This document shows positions 14,251-26,400 of a DNA stretch of 64,000 bases, one piece after another. The stretch comes from Lagopus muta. Lineage: Eukaryota; Chordata; Aves; Galliformes; Phasianidae. The translations under genes and the position numbers were made by a program. The DNA lies in the NCBI RefSeq assembly GCF_023343835.1, contig NC_064437.1, positions 25,581,001-25,645,000 on the forward strand, read 5' to 3'. Within the stretch, counting starts at the first letter, position 1. Every line of letters begins with the position of its first letter. A model generated the notes under the pieces. The model did not search any database, had not been told where the DNA came from, and was given only the letters and a program-made list of their open reading frames with translations.

Positions 14251-17200
14251 GTTGGTGATGCTGGTTGGCAAGGGCAGGCAGTGCCTCTGCCCAAAGCATG
14301 CTTATCAGCTTTAACCTGCAGCAAGCACAGTTACTTAAACCCTTGGGTTTTTTTATTACATTCTGTCTTTTACAGCAGACAACCAACTGGAAATGATTGT
14401 TATTTATCACCTTAACACGATGTAAAAAAGCTTTGATGTTATTTAATGTCTGTAACAACACACCATAGTGGTACACAAAGGCCACCGTAAGGTCAGATAC
14501 CACGACAATCCAAATGCACAGGAAACAGCACTTCCATCCCCAAAGCCTTACCTTCCCACTTCTGCACAACTTGCTGTGTGAGTTAAAAATAAGCCTATTG
14601 ATCAGAAGGAAAAGCAGTACTCAGAAGCACCGACCTCCTCTGCTTCCCAACAAGGCCGCCTACACAGACACTCCACAAGCTATAAGCCGACTGTCAGCTT
14701 TCCTTGGCAGCAGCTTCTCATTCACACCTTCAGCTTATCCCACTTAATAAGTCCTCTGTAACGGCAAAGAATCACACACACAAATGCAGCTTTGTGCAGA
14801 ACACAGCCCAGCTATGCCACCTGAGTTCACCTCAAGGAGAAGAGTCCAGGAAGGTTTAACAGCTGTCCCTCAACCATCAGATCGCCCTATATGCGTAATG
14901 AACTTCTGTTCGGTTGCTCACATCAAACACATCCTCCCTACCTCCTCCTCATCAGGCAGACTTCTGAACAGAGCTCCTGGAGGTGCACACTAAGGTCTGG
15001 AAGTTGGAAGCACAGAGAAGACGCTGTGCATTTCAGGCAGCCTTGGGCATCTTCAGCAGCTCCGGCACCACCGTCGAGAAAATGCCGCCACCTGGTGGGG
15101 TCTGCTTGGGTCGTGGGACAGGGCGCTGGGTTTGGGGGAGGACATCACCTCGAGAAGGCTCACCAGCCTCCACAGCTCAGCATGAGCAGCGCCGGAAGGA
15201 CAAGGGCTGCTGACAGTAAGATGATGCTTACTGTCACCAGCGCTCACCCAGAGAGGAATGCTTGGGAAAGAAATGACCTCAGCATTTTTAAGTATCACTG
15301 TGAGCAGTAGAAATTAATGTATATACACGTTTATATTTAAATGCACCAAGCTACCGACAAAGTCACAGCGAGGCAGGCTGTAAAGAAACAAAACTCTTGA
15401 GAACAGAGTCAGAGCCATTTACGAAACAGAGCAAGGTAGATGACAGATTGCTGGAACGGGTAACTTGTGGAAATGGTGTTTTTGGACTGAATTTCACACG
15501 ATTAGAGATGCTCCTGGTCAGTGCTTGAGTCTCGGCTGTTTTTTAATCTCCACATGACATTATGTGGATTACTGGAGCTTCAGCCCTCAGCACAAGCCCA
15601 GTATTTTCAGAGAGCCAATGCTTAAAAGCTCCGAACTTGAGTTTCAGGCAGCTGAGAGACATTTCTGTCTGGTTATACCAGGTCTAGAGCTTTCATTTGG
15701 AGCTAAGCTATGCCTGGAGGTCAATATCCAGCCTTTGAGCATCAATGTGAAGAGCAGGCTCCTGCTGCTAGGAAGGGGGGTAAGCAGGGCTGCTGTGGCA
15801 GCAAGGCACGTCCCCAGCCGCTGGCAGCTTTAGAGGACAAGGTGATGAAAACACCCACGTCTGATCTGCACTACGGTTTGTACAGCCACTATCGTCTTTT
15901 AGCACCAGTGCTAAAATGGGAAGACATTTCCTAGCCCAGATAAGGCCACAGAGCAGCGCTGCCCACTTCCAGGATGAACATTAAAGAAAGAACAGTCTCT
16001 GGAACGTGCTATTTTCTACTTATTTCTGCAACCCCTGCTTCAAAATCAACCACTTTGGTGCACGAGTGCCAGCAGCGAGCTTAGAGCCAGAAGCAGATCT
16101 GACAGCCACCACTGGAGAAGTTTACAACCTGTTTAGATGCAGACTGTAAGTTTGACAAAATCTGATTCTGCCCCCATCACATGCAACATTTAACACCAAT
16201 GCTGCAACGGTAGCTTTATAATTCATTGTTACAAAATCCATGGGTGCTCAGTCAGCCGTACCAAGCAATATAATTACTCTGTTTTCAGAGTTAGCACTGA
16301 GAAAGCTGTAAATCACTCATTCCTTCGTCTATCCCCAAACCAGTTCTAAAGAACAGAGAAAAAGACGTTCGGACTTCAACCTAAAACACTGGTGAAGACT
16401 TCCAAAAGTCACTCTTCCCTTTTACAGAGGAAAAAAGCATAGTATTAACCCAGGCAAGACAACCTCTTCCCTCTCACCCACTCTGTCCAGTCAGCCTGAA
16501 GGAAGCTGTTACTCAGAATACACTGATAAGTATTTTACAGAAACATTTGTTGTGTGTCAAAACTAGTTCTTAGAAGTATCACCCAGTGACACTCACATGA
16601 TTTGTGCTTCATAAGTAACTAAACCCCTCACTGTGACAAGCAAATGTGCTGTTCCCACTCACTGCTCAAACACCCGGCCAGAGAAGCTGCCTGTGTTACA
16701 AGCTCTGTCCGTCAGGAGGGAAACAGTGTTCTTGTGGTCTTGATCACGTTCTTGCTAATTCACCCAACCAGGGCCTCCAGAAAGCAGAATGGGAAAGCTA
16801 CACTTTAACTACAGCAGCAGGAAATGCAAAAATAGCTGGACTGCGATTTAGATACTGCAGTGAGGTCAGACAAGACCTCAGTGTCACTCTGAAATCACAT
16901 CCCAGACATGGCAAAGTCCTGCTGTACTCACATCACGGTCATGCTGCTGGTGAGCCACAAAGGCCAGTAATGATGGTACTTTACTGCTCCGAGCTCTTCT
17001 CTCTGCTTACAGATGAAGTTTTACAGACTCTGCAACAGGACCAGCTCCCCTCATGCCAGTAATTGCTGCCTCAAACAGACAGGAGTGGGATGGTACACTG
17101 CTGCAGAATAGATGCAAAGAAACAAGCGGTCACTCTTAGATACCAAACTCCTTTCCTCTAAAATGAGCCTTTCCATAGCTTCTCAGGCAACTACCTTTCA

Positions 17201-18120
17201 CATGGAACAACTCCATAACACAGTTGTCCACGTCTCACATGGAAAAGAAATGCAAGGACATCAAAAGCTGCATTTCTTGCTATGCCAGAAAACGGCTCTC
17301 ATCTTTTCATGTCAGATATTCCTTCTCTCCTCCGGCCATCCATGGTGAAATAATTAGTGTTAGCGTTCTCATTGTTTATCAGACAATGCAGACAATGCGG
17401 CTGAGCTTTCTGCTCCTGTTTGCTTTAGCTGTGCTGCTGTGGTTCCTCCAACAACTGCGCGAGGCTTTACTTTTAATCCTATAAATAACACTTGTCACTC
17501 ACAGGTTTGTAACCCACATTTAGTTGCATACAAACACAGCGCAATTTCAGTTTGATTCATTGCCTGCAAACTTATCCGGGAAAAAAAGGCGAGGAAGGAG
17601 GAAATACACACATCCTAGATAACCTGACGGCAGCTTCAAGGGGAGGAGGGAGGGAAGACACCACCACATCAGATTCTACATGAGGGAAAGAGATAATGAG
17701 TTGTTTTTAAACACAGACTGAGAATAATTAGCTACGGTCCTCAGGCTACGCGACGTATTTTACATGCTTGAAGTCTACCCTGATTCTTACAGCCTAAGAG
17801 TTGGTTGCTCCATGGCACGGCTGCCGTTCCATTCATCCACACGTTGATGTCAGCCCACAAACCTGTCACAGCGTGCCTTCACCAACAGCACTGCTCCTCA
17901 GCACGGCTGATTCTGAGCAAACTGCTGCTTCAGGCACCCAGGCAGGATGCCGGGCAGCAGGCAGATAGGCCAGAGCCAGGCATCCTGGTACAAGAAAGCA
18001 CACTCTCACTTTATGTTATGCGAAGCACTCTGTGCAAACAAATAACCCAAAGGCACTCAGATTCTCCTGAACCTTCCAAAAGCAGCAGAGAGGTGGTTTT
18101 AGGTTGCTCTGTGTGTGCCC

Positions 18121-18150
18121 TTTTTTTTTCTTTTTTTTTTTTTTTTTTTG
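18121..18150 (+). repeat. poly-T tract
   Basis: Almost uninterrupted T run with a single C, about 150 bp outside the RASAL2 CpG island. On the minus strand it is an A-run within RASAL2 intron 1. Confidence 0.9.
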
Positions 18151-18279
18151 TAAAGAAAAAGGTTACATTTTAGACTGTCAGCATTGTGAGCATCGCAGCA
18201 CTCAGGTCCACTAGCCCAAGTGGAAGCCACAAGTCGGACGCTGCTAAAAAATACCCCAAACTTCCATCAGGAGGAAGGA

Positions 18280-18960
18280 GGGAGAGCAGAGCACCGGCGG
18301 GGAGCAGGGGGCGGCGGCCAGGGCTGAGGGAGAGAGGGGAAGGGAACGCGGAACGGCCGAGGATCACCGAAATCACGAGCGAGGATCACCTGGCGTCGGA
18401 AAAACTGAGCGAAAAGTTGGGCCCGCCGCGATGGAGCCCGCCGCCACGGTCCGCACCGCCCCCCGGCGCCCCTTACCGTAGACGCGGACCCAGCCCTGCT
18501 GCTGGCACACCGAGTCCAGCAGGACGCGGTCCAGCGCTCCTCCCGCCGCCTCCAGTTCGTCCGAGCCCAGCTCCGGCTCCGCCAGCGCCTCGGCCGCCCA
18601 GGCCGCCGGCTCGCCCGCCGCGGGGGCCGCCTCCATGGCGAGGAGCGGGGGACGACCGCCGCCGCCGCCCGCGCTGCTGCCCGGCCGCGCCTCGCCTCAG
18701 CGCGGCTCCATCCCGCCCCTCGGCCGCCGCCGCCCGCCCCCTGCGTCAGCGCGACGGGAGGAGGCGGGGGAGGAGGCGGCCGCGCTCCGGCGCCGGGCGG
18801 GGAGCGGCGGGACGACGGGTCGTCGCGAGGGGACTCGCGCTTCGGGCCTAAGCTGGGCTGCGCGGAGCGGCGTGGGGCCGGAGCGCCGGGGGAATAGCGG
18901 CGGCCGGTCGTCCGTCTGTGCGCAGCTGTGCCCGGGCGGCGGCTCGGGTCCTGTGTGCGG
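18280..18960. promoter_or_regulatory. RASAL2: CpG island and presumed RASAL2 promoter
   Basis: Very high G+C with dense CpG, in sharp contrast to the AT-rich intron on its left. It contains GC-box-like words such as ccgcccct (about 18,713) and gggcgggg (about 18,795), and no TATA box that I can place. It covers RASAL2 coding exon 1, so the 5' UTR and start sites probably lie at about 18,640-18,950, read leftwards. No plus-strand gene starts here that I can support. Confidence 0.75.
18477..18636 (-). CDS. RASAL2: RASAL2 first coding exon, long isoform (partial gene)
   Basis: RASAL2 is a synaptic/cytoplasmic Ras GTPase-activating protein of the SynGAP-like family (PH, C2, RasGAP and C-terminal coiled-coil parts). 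Only the N-terminal leader is here. On the minus strand the ATG at 18,636 opens 53 codons plus one base and ends at a donor reading tacg|gtaagg (donor 18,476-18,471). The leader is Ala/Glu-rich, then the diagnostic LDRVLLDSVCQQQGWVRVY at residues 35-53, which matches the human long isoform pattern (LDRILLESVCQQQSWVRVY) just before its PH domain. The next exon should continue in phase 1. It lies in a CpG island, as expected for a first exon. The rest of the gene is beyond the left edge. The identification is strong for the motif; the first 30 residues are poorly conserved. Confidence 0.88.
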
Positions 18961-19144
18961 TCCTGGGCAAGAAAGGCGTTGGGGCTCTGGAGTGTGTGTG
19001 GAGATGGGCACGGAGCCGTGCGGGGTGTGGGGCACGCTGTGATGGGGAGCGGCTGAGGGGATGGCATGGGGCAGTGTGGAGGAGCCCAGGGGAGACCTCG
19101 CTGCTCTACAGCTCCTAAATGGAGGCTGTGCTGAGGTGGGTCAG

Positions 19145-19396
19145 CCTCTGCTCCTGGCAACAGTGACGGGATGAGAGGTGATGGCATCAAGTTGTGCCAG
19201 GGGAGGCTCAGGATGGGTGTGAGGAACGTTTCTCCTCCACAAGAGCAGCAATACAGTGGCACAGGCTGCCCGCCGAGGTGGTGGGTCCCACGTTGTGGAA
19301 GCCAAGGGTAGATGTGGCTGTGGCTGAGGGGTGTGATCGGAGCGGTCGCTGGCATCGTTGATGGTTAGACTTTCCAACCCTAATGATTCTACGAAC
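19145..19396 (+). mobile_element. CR1 LINE 3' fragment, about 250 bp
   Basis: Contains several CR1 landmarks in order: cagtgacgggatgagaggtg, gtggcacaggctgcccgccg, gaggtggtgggtccca and a terminal ttccaaccctaatgattcta. It is one of the longer fragments in the window and sits just upstream of RASAL2's CpG island. Confidence 0.9.
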
Positions 19397-21734
19397 ACAG
19401 CATGGATCCTGCTGTGTTTCAGATCATAACACCAAAACATCACTTTTCAGGGAGGACAGGCAGGGATTCGGCTTGCACTGTGCTCCTTCCCCTGCCCTGT
19501 GCCTAGCACTGCTCCATACAAACCAGGCAAGTTCATCCAAGCGCACAGATGCTGTGATTATCTCCATGGTGCGGAGATGATGTAGCAGTGCAACCATCTC
19601 TCCAAAACAACATGCTAAGACCTAAAGCTTAGCACAGGCTGCCTCTAACGGCTCCTCTCTGTCCACAACTTCTGCCTTGATATAAAGATACAAATATTTT
19701 TGCCTTTATTCTGACACTTAAACAGACCTGTCGTTGGCACAGTTGTTACCCAGCCATAAAGCTGTACTCCAAGCCAGACCCGGCTCTCCCATTTCCAGCC
19801 ATCCTGCTTGCTGTCCTGTTTCATTGTGAGCTACAATAAATAAGGGCATCCACACAGTGAGTTACTGCACCTTGGCTGAGAGCCGTGACCTCCCTCTGAC
19901 GAGGCTGTAACTCAGCTCTGTGGTGTGGCAGGATCGCCCACTCGAACCCAAAGGTTTGCCTTCTGTGCTGAGTGTCACAGCTGCAGGACTCACACGATGG
20001 CAGTGAGCCAACTGGATTTGAGTACCTCCTACTGGTGTAGTGGGATGCACGATGGAAGACATATGAACTATTTCAATGGAGAAGTCCTGCCAGCCCTATG
20101 ACCAACTGATGAAACCTTATTTCCTGGGGCTTTATGTCGCATGCTTGACTGAGAGCTTGGCCTGAATCTTGCCCTACAGCTAGGTTGTTCTCTATGCAAT
20201 TGGGCTCTGCTTTCTGGATTGGGATGAGGTGCAGGTTTTTTGTTGTAGAATGGGAAGATGCACTTTGCTGCCATTTCCAAACTGATTTTGACAATAAAGA
20301 AACCTTCCTCAAAATGTTGTTTTGTGATCAGCAAAACCAGTGCAACCTGGTTTTCCACCAGTTCACATCCCAAAGCAGAGTCCTTGGGATCTGGCAAAGG
20401 GTGGATGCCTGCTTTGCAGAGCCTTGTTGGATCTCTCTTTACCTTACCTGCAGTGTTCATTATTCCTACAGGAATTTAATTATCTCTTGGCCCCTTATCA
20501 CTCTGTTTGAAACAGATCAGCAGGCTCAACACTTACTGCAGTTGTAGGAGATGAAACACAGGACAATGGGAGAGGGAACATCCTGTGAGTTTGGTGTTGT
20601 CAACCTCAATTTTCTGGGAAATAAGGGTTAAAAACCTATCCTGCTATCCAAGAAGAGTTAAACCAGGCAGGAGCCTGTTGAGGATTCATCCTTTTCTCCC
20701 AGTGACAGGCAAAGGATAATTCTTCCACGTGTGTTGCAGCATGGCATAGCCCCTCACCTCTTGACCTGTCGCCTGTGGAGAGCCAGGACACCCAGTAGCA
20801 CTTCCTGGTTGTTTCCTGTCCCACACCATGCCTTGCATCATGCTACCCAAAGGCCTGGGAGCTGAGGGTGTGCAGGGCTGTTCTTTTTGCAGAGAACATC
20901 GGCACAGATTGCCATAATGACACCACAAAGCAGTAGGGCAGCCAATTTCTCTGTCCTATGTTCTCTTTACCACTGCTCGTTCCCACTACTGCTGATAATA
21001 TACTCTCCAAGTTTATCTTTTAGTGGCCATAATCCAATTAACTTGATTGTTGAGGTTTTTTCTCTGCAGTCCCCTCCTCTCCTTCAGCCTGCCCTGAGCT
21101 TGCATGGGCAGCTGTGGGGAAGTGGGGACGGAGCTGCTTGTATTGCGAGGGAAGGATGTGGCTGTTGAGCTTCTGCCAAGAGAAGAATTGCAGAGTTTTT
21201 AAGAGTTGCCACACGGAGCTGGGATGACAATTTACACAGGATCGGCATGGGACAGCAGCGACTGGTTCTCATCAAGTAGGGTCGGCCCACTCCCAGTGCA
21301 ACCCAAAAGTGGGCTCTCTGAAATTTCGTGCTCCATTGGGAAACAAAATCCATTCTTCTGCCTTCATTTGTGGGTTTTGGGGCAACATAAGCAATAATAA
21401 ATAGCAGAGATGACTAAAATAGGAAGAGTGACAGTAGCAAAAATAGACATATTTTGTAAATAAGGATGTCCTGGAAACAAAGATGCCAGAGTTACACGCT
21501 CATTGGTGCAGCTGTTCTGGCTTGAGGTCCTCTCAGCCCGTGATGCAGCAGGCAGTTGTGAAGGGAGCATGACAGTGACCCAAGCACATATGTAGGATTC
21601 CCTCTGTGAGAAGTGGAGCCACAAAGCTGCTCATAGCCCTCACATTAACACAGAGGCCCTGGGACTGGAACTTTGCTCAAACTTATCCCAAAGTTCTCCA
21701 CCAAGCAGCACGGAGAGGAACGGCCGCATCCAAA

Positions 21735-21862
21735 GCAGACAGAAGGAAGCGCTTTCTCACGCAGCACATAATTATATTCTGCAACTTATTGCCACAGGAT
21801 GTCATGGAGGCCAAAAGCATAAATGAATTCAAAGAAAAAAAAAAGAAAGGATTAGATGGATC
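21735..21862 (+). mobile_element. CR1-like LINE fragment, older subfamily
   Basis: Matches the older CR1 3' pattern: a cacgcagcacataattat-type start, a ctgcaacttattgccacagg word, then gtcatggaggccaaaagcat and aaggattagatgg. An A-run at 21,834-21,844 interrupts it. The subfamily is uncertain. Confidence 0.6.
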
Positions 21863-22889
21863 CGTGCAGCCTCTGGCTCAGGAAGTCCCCCCGCCGCCGA
21901 GTGCCGGAAGCCGGGAGGAAAGCTTGCTTTGTGTGCTCCCTTTCCGAAATCCTTTCCTAAGCATCTGCAGCTGGAGCAGCCAGGGTTGCTACCCACATCC
22001 CACTGGACATTCCTTATGGATGGAACCTCAGCCCTGTTTCGTTCCCTTGGACCTGCTGTACCAGGGCTGGGTGCCAGAATCTCCACAGCAAAGCCCATTT
22101 GGATGGGGATGGTAGACAGTGTGCACGCTGATTGAAAAAGAGCAAAAACAGCGTGGGGGAAAGTTAAATATTAAAGAACGTCCCTCCTTCATCTCGTGCC
22201 AGCTGCCCCCAGGGTACGTGTGCGGATGTTGGGTTCCTACCTCGCCTTGAGCTTTATGCTGCTTCAGCAAAATTCTAATTTTTCCTCTAATGGAGGAGAG
22301 GAATATCTGGTGCTGTTGCAGTGGGACAGTGTCCTCTGAAACACCAAGTGGCCCCGAAAAAGGGCTTCTGAGAGCCTTTCCTGCCAACAGCTGCCAGTGG
22401 AAGGGAAAATGGAGCTGGAAAAGCACGCTGCAGCCATATGGGCATTGTCCCTCTGATTTTGGGAGCTCTGTGCCACTGGTCAGGAGCTCTGAAGCGGATC
22501 TGAGAAACCCTGCAGCTGATATAAAAAGACATGGGGCTGGCATTGAAGAATATTGTCTTTAAGTGGACTTTTTGGTGATGGAGCTGTTCCCATATTATCA
22601 CTATTATGTTGATTACCCCCAGGCTGCCGGAGCTGATGGCAGTGGATGTGGGTCAGGGTTTGTCTTTGGGCTGCGAGGAACGAAGGATTTATCCCTATTT
22701 TTCTTGTTGGATGACTTGGAGAGTATTTTGAGAAGCGAATAACCACTGGATTTGCTTCCATCTGTAGGAACACGGGCTTCTCCCTCTGAGCTCCTATCTC
22801 ACTGCTTCATCCATGCCTCTCTGCTGTGTTTCCGCTCCGTGTTGCCTAAAGCAGCAGATCCCTGCCCACGCTACTGGGAGCACAGACAT

Positions 22890-23410
22890 GTGCCAGTGCC
22901 CGGCCCGGCGCTGTGGCTCCCTGGGGAGGCGGCTGGCTGCGAACAAAGGCTGTGCGGAGACGCGCGTGGGCCGCTCCCGCAGTCCCCATCCTGCCCTTAA
23001 TTACGAGCTAAGCGGTGGCTAATAAAGATGAGGCAAAGCAAATAGATCGAGCCGCCGTTCTAATTAAGCGGCGTGCGACGAGCCAGACCCATCTGTGCGA
23101 CAGATCAGCACGAGCCGAGAGGGCTCCATAAGCTTTGGATGGAGGCTGCATCGCTCCGAACGGGGAGCGCAGCGCGGCGCGTTCCCCCGGCTGGCTCTCA
23201 TACGGCCACGCTGCTCACGGGCTCGGCACGGCGCTGCCGGGCGCTGACACCTCCCTCGTGGCCGGTGCCAATCGCTGCCCAGCGCGGCCTGGCCCCTCCC
23301 CGGGCGGGCGGTACGCGGGGTCCGGAAGGCAGCGGGAGCGGCATGGCGGCGACGGCGGTGGGGCGGCGGTGCGGGCGGCCGGGCGGAGCGGAACGGGAGC
23401 GCGTCCACAT
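22890..23410. promoter_or_regulatory. CRYZL2: CpG-rich block, presumed CRYZL2 promoter
   Basis: CpG-dense sequence ending in the predicted CRYZL2 exon 1. The core at about 23,160-23,410 is strongest. The left part (22,995-23,110) has an AT-rich insert with two homeodomain-type TAATTA sites (about 22,998 and 23,061) and two copies of TAAGCGG (23,009 and 23,065), an arrangement more like an enhancer than a simple promoter. Confidence 0.6.
23343..23368 (+). CDS. CRYZL2: CRYZL2 exon 1 (predicted start)
   Basis: The ATG in gcggcatggcg opens MAATAVGRR and ends in phase 2 at a weak donor, cggcg|gtgcgg. It is chosen because exon 2 needs an upstream exon ending in phase 2 and has no in-frame ATG before residue 30. 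Other donors nearby (gtgggg at 23,358) would break the frame. Not proven. Confidence 0.5.
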
Positions 23411-26400
23411 CGCGTTCCCTGCCCTTACCCATCCATTTCAGAGTCCCCTTGCCTCCGTACCGTCCCCTTTCTCCATAAACTCTCTTCATCGTCTATCCCC
23501 CTAGTCCCCATTTCTCCCATTCCCGGTCCGTTCCTCTATGACCCCCTATACTCCCTCTCCATTCCCTGTCCCTCCCATTCCTCATCTTTCCTATTCCACC
23601 TCCGCCCATTCCAAATCTCATTACCCCCATCTCAACTGTTCCCCATTTCCCCTCCAACCCCATTGTTTCCCATCCCTTTCCCTTATCCACCCCACTCCAT
23701 TCCTCCACCCTTTCCCCCATCCCTCTCTCCGTATCCTCATCACTCCCAGTCCCCATCCCTTTCTGCCCTACCTGTCCTCCCAGCAGCAGTGAGGGGTTGG
23801 CACTCCCCTTCACAGTTCCCCTTCACTTGCCTTCCAGGCTCTTCACCCTGAGGCTGCCTGCCCAACATGGTGCCCGGGGATACCGAGCAGCACTCTGCAT
23901 GCAGCTGGCACAGCCCCTGCTCGTGCAAGACCTCCCGGCCCCTCAGCTGCAGCCAAGCCAGGTGCGTGGGGACCATTGGGCATCAAAGGGAAGATTGGCT
24001 CTGGGTCTCTGAGCTGTGGTACACACATGTTGTGCGGTCTCCACCAGGCTGGGGCAGTGTCTCTTTTAAATCTCTGCTCTTGGCTGAATGTAGGAGTTAA
24101 TGTTTGTCCCCTTCTCTCGCAGGTCCGTGTGCGTGTCCATTACTGTGGGTTAAATTTTGCTGATATCTTGGCCTGCCAGGGGTTATACCAGGAGAAACAC
24201 ACTCCTCCGTTCACCCCTGGTGAGTGGGTGACCAGATGTCATAGGTGACCAAGTGTCACATCCTATGGGAATGAGCTGCCCTGGAGGTCGAGGACGCTGC
24301 TGACTTGAGGCAACTTCTGGGGTCAGTAGGATCACATTTGGCATCCTCTGAAAAATACCCAGTGCGAAATACTTTGCATTTTCAAAGAGCACTAATATAT
24401 AGAGAGAAACAGCAGATATCACCTTTGCTGGAAGCTGAGAAAACTGAGACATGCAGTGCTTTGGGGTAGGCAGGGTCTTCCTGTCTGGAGCCCAGAGCTC
24501 TTGCAGCTCAGTGACTGCCACAAGCACAGGTGGCAGCTGTGCCACTCTAACGTCTGCACAAGGTCAGTCACTGTGTTGGCGGCACCTCCTGTCCCCCTGC
24601 AGCATCTGTCTTCTGCAAAAATGCATTGGGATTCTGAATTATAAGGAATTCTTAACTAGAGGTGTTTGCTGTCTCTTGTGCTGATGCTGCCATCTTCTGC
24701 CCAGTTGGTGCTTTGCTACTGGGAACTTCAAATCATAGAATCTCTGAGGTTGGAAAAGCCCTTTGAAATCATCACGTGCAGCTTCTGCGTGGCCTGGCCC
24801 TGGGGCTGCTCCATGGGTGGGTGCTCAGCAGCCACTGGAGCAGAGCCCAGGGGTAATTTCCTCACATCGTGTTGTTACAGCTGATGCTTGGAGGGCTTGG
24901 GGGCACAGCAGTGCCTGTTGCTGGAAGGTTTTCTCCCAAATTCCAGGTGCTGGAAGCAAGAGCTCATGACCTGGCACTGTTAACTGAGTTTGCTGCTAAT
25001 TATGGGTGTGAAGGTGGGTTGCGTCAATGTGTGCTGCATGTGCATGTACTTATCCTGCAGGAATGGAGTTTTCAGGGACTGTAATGGAGACAGGAGAAAA
25101 CGTCAGTGCTGTGAAGGAGGTGAGAACAACATGGGGATGTAGGGAAACTCAGCATACAATTAATGCAGTCACTGTTGGTAGACACAGCTTGAGCCGTTCA
25201 CAGTTCCTTCTGAAAACATAGGAAAATGAAATGCACAATTAAGAGGGGGCTGCACCATTTGGTAATGCATACAAACAGGCAGCCCAGAGCCCCATGATGG
25301 AGTCACAATCCCTGGAGGCGCTCAAGAGCTGTAGAACTGAGGGACATGGTCAGCAGGCATGGGTTGATGGTTGGACTAGATGATCTTATTGGTGTTTTTC
25401 AACCTTAAGGATTCTGTGATTTCTCTCCCAGTCTCCACACAGTGACTGTTTTTGCAGGGTCACAGGGTGATCGGTGTGTCTGGCATCAGCGCTATGGCAG
25501 AGGAGTGCATTGTCGATGAGAAGGTGAGAACACCAAGCATTTGGGTTTCCCTCTGAGATCAGCATTTCAGCCCTGCCACAGCTGCAATGGGATACAGCAT
25601 GCTTGGGGCATCTTTTCCAAAACAGCATGCATCTACAAGATGCAAAACCTCTTTAAAAACAAGTCCTTTCACATGGTGAGCCCCAGTGATGCTGTCAGCC
25701 CATTGAATCCCACGTACAGGCACTATGGCAAATCCCTGACAACGTGTCCAGTGAGGATGCAGCAGTGCTGCCCGTTGCTTATGGCACAGCCTGGCTTGCT
25801 CTGCACCACCGAGCACATCTGCAGCCACGGTGAGCAGCTTCACTTCAGTTCAGCACAGCCCCCTGGGTGACTGGGACTCAGCATGCCCTGATGGCCAGGA
25901 CAATCCCCATGCTGCTGAAATACTGCTCTATGAGGGAATTATGGGCATGTTTCTATTGTGCTTTCTCATTCTTTCTCTTCCTGCCAGGGAAACAGTGCTA
26001 GTGACAGCAGGAGCTGGAGCCACTGGCCTTGCCATCATTGATCTGGCTGTCAGCGTGTTCCAGGCAAAGGTACTGAGGTGTTGTCCTTTTCACCTGTCCT
26101 CATATGCTCCAGCCTTGGCAAGCAGGTGGCCTGGAGTCACAGTGATACAGTAGCAGAGAACCAGGACCAGGCATTTGCTGGGTCAGACACCAGAACCACA
26201 ACCCTGGTGCCTCATTTCCCTCCTTTACTCTACCTTCATTATAGATCCCCATTGCCCCCTTGGGCAGCACAAAGATCCTTTGCATCTGCCCCATGGGTCA
26301 TCATTTCAGAAGGGGGTTAGAGTTCTGGAACTCCTGTTTCCAGCCCCATGAAAATTGTCGCCTCAGTGTGCTTCTTTTGATGCACACGAGAAAATATTTG

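Larger units (their letters stand above)
1..18476 (-). other. RASAL2: RASAL2 long first intron (partial, no exon seen)
   Basis: The stretch lies downstream, on the minus strand, of the RASAL2 first coding exon. I found no second RASAL2 exon (PH-domain start) and no other recognisable protein family on either strand. It holds three short CR1 fragments (3.58, 12.42 and 14.17 kb), simple A/T runs and long unique sequence. The intron assignment is inference from exon 1 and its donor; the first intron of the long isoform is also very large in human. The gene leaves the window at the left edge. Confidence 0.7.
19000..22880. other. RASAL2-CRYZL2 intergenic region
   Basis: Between the two divergent genes I find no exon or RNA gene. 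It contains two CR1 fragments (19.15 and 21.74 kb) and otherwise unique sequence of mixed composition. The open frames in it are short and lack any family resemblance. Confidence 0.6.

Noticed and set aside
18267-19355. 362-codon minus-strand and 221-codon plus-strand frames over the RASAL2 promoter
   Set aside because: Long open frames are expected by chance in CpG islands; the sequence is Arg/Pro/Ala low complexity and overlaps the true RASAL2 exon in another frame.
23135-23851. 238-codon plus-strand frame rich in Pro/Ser/His
   Set aside because: It is an artefact of the CpG block and the pyrimidine-rich tract; the real CRYZL2 exons 1 and 2 are in other frames.
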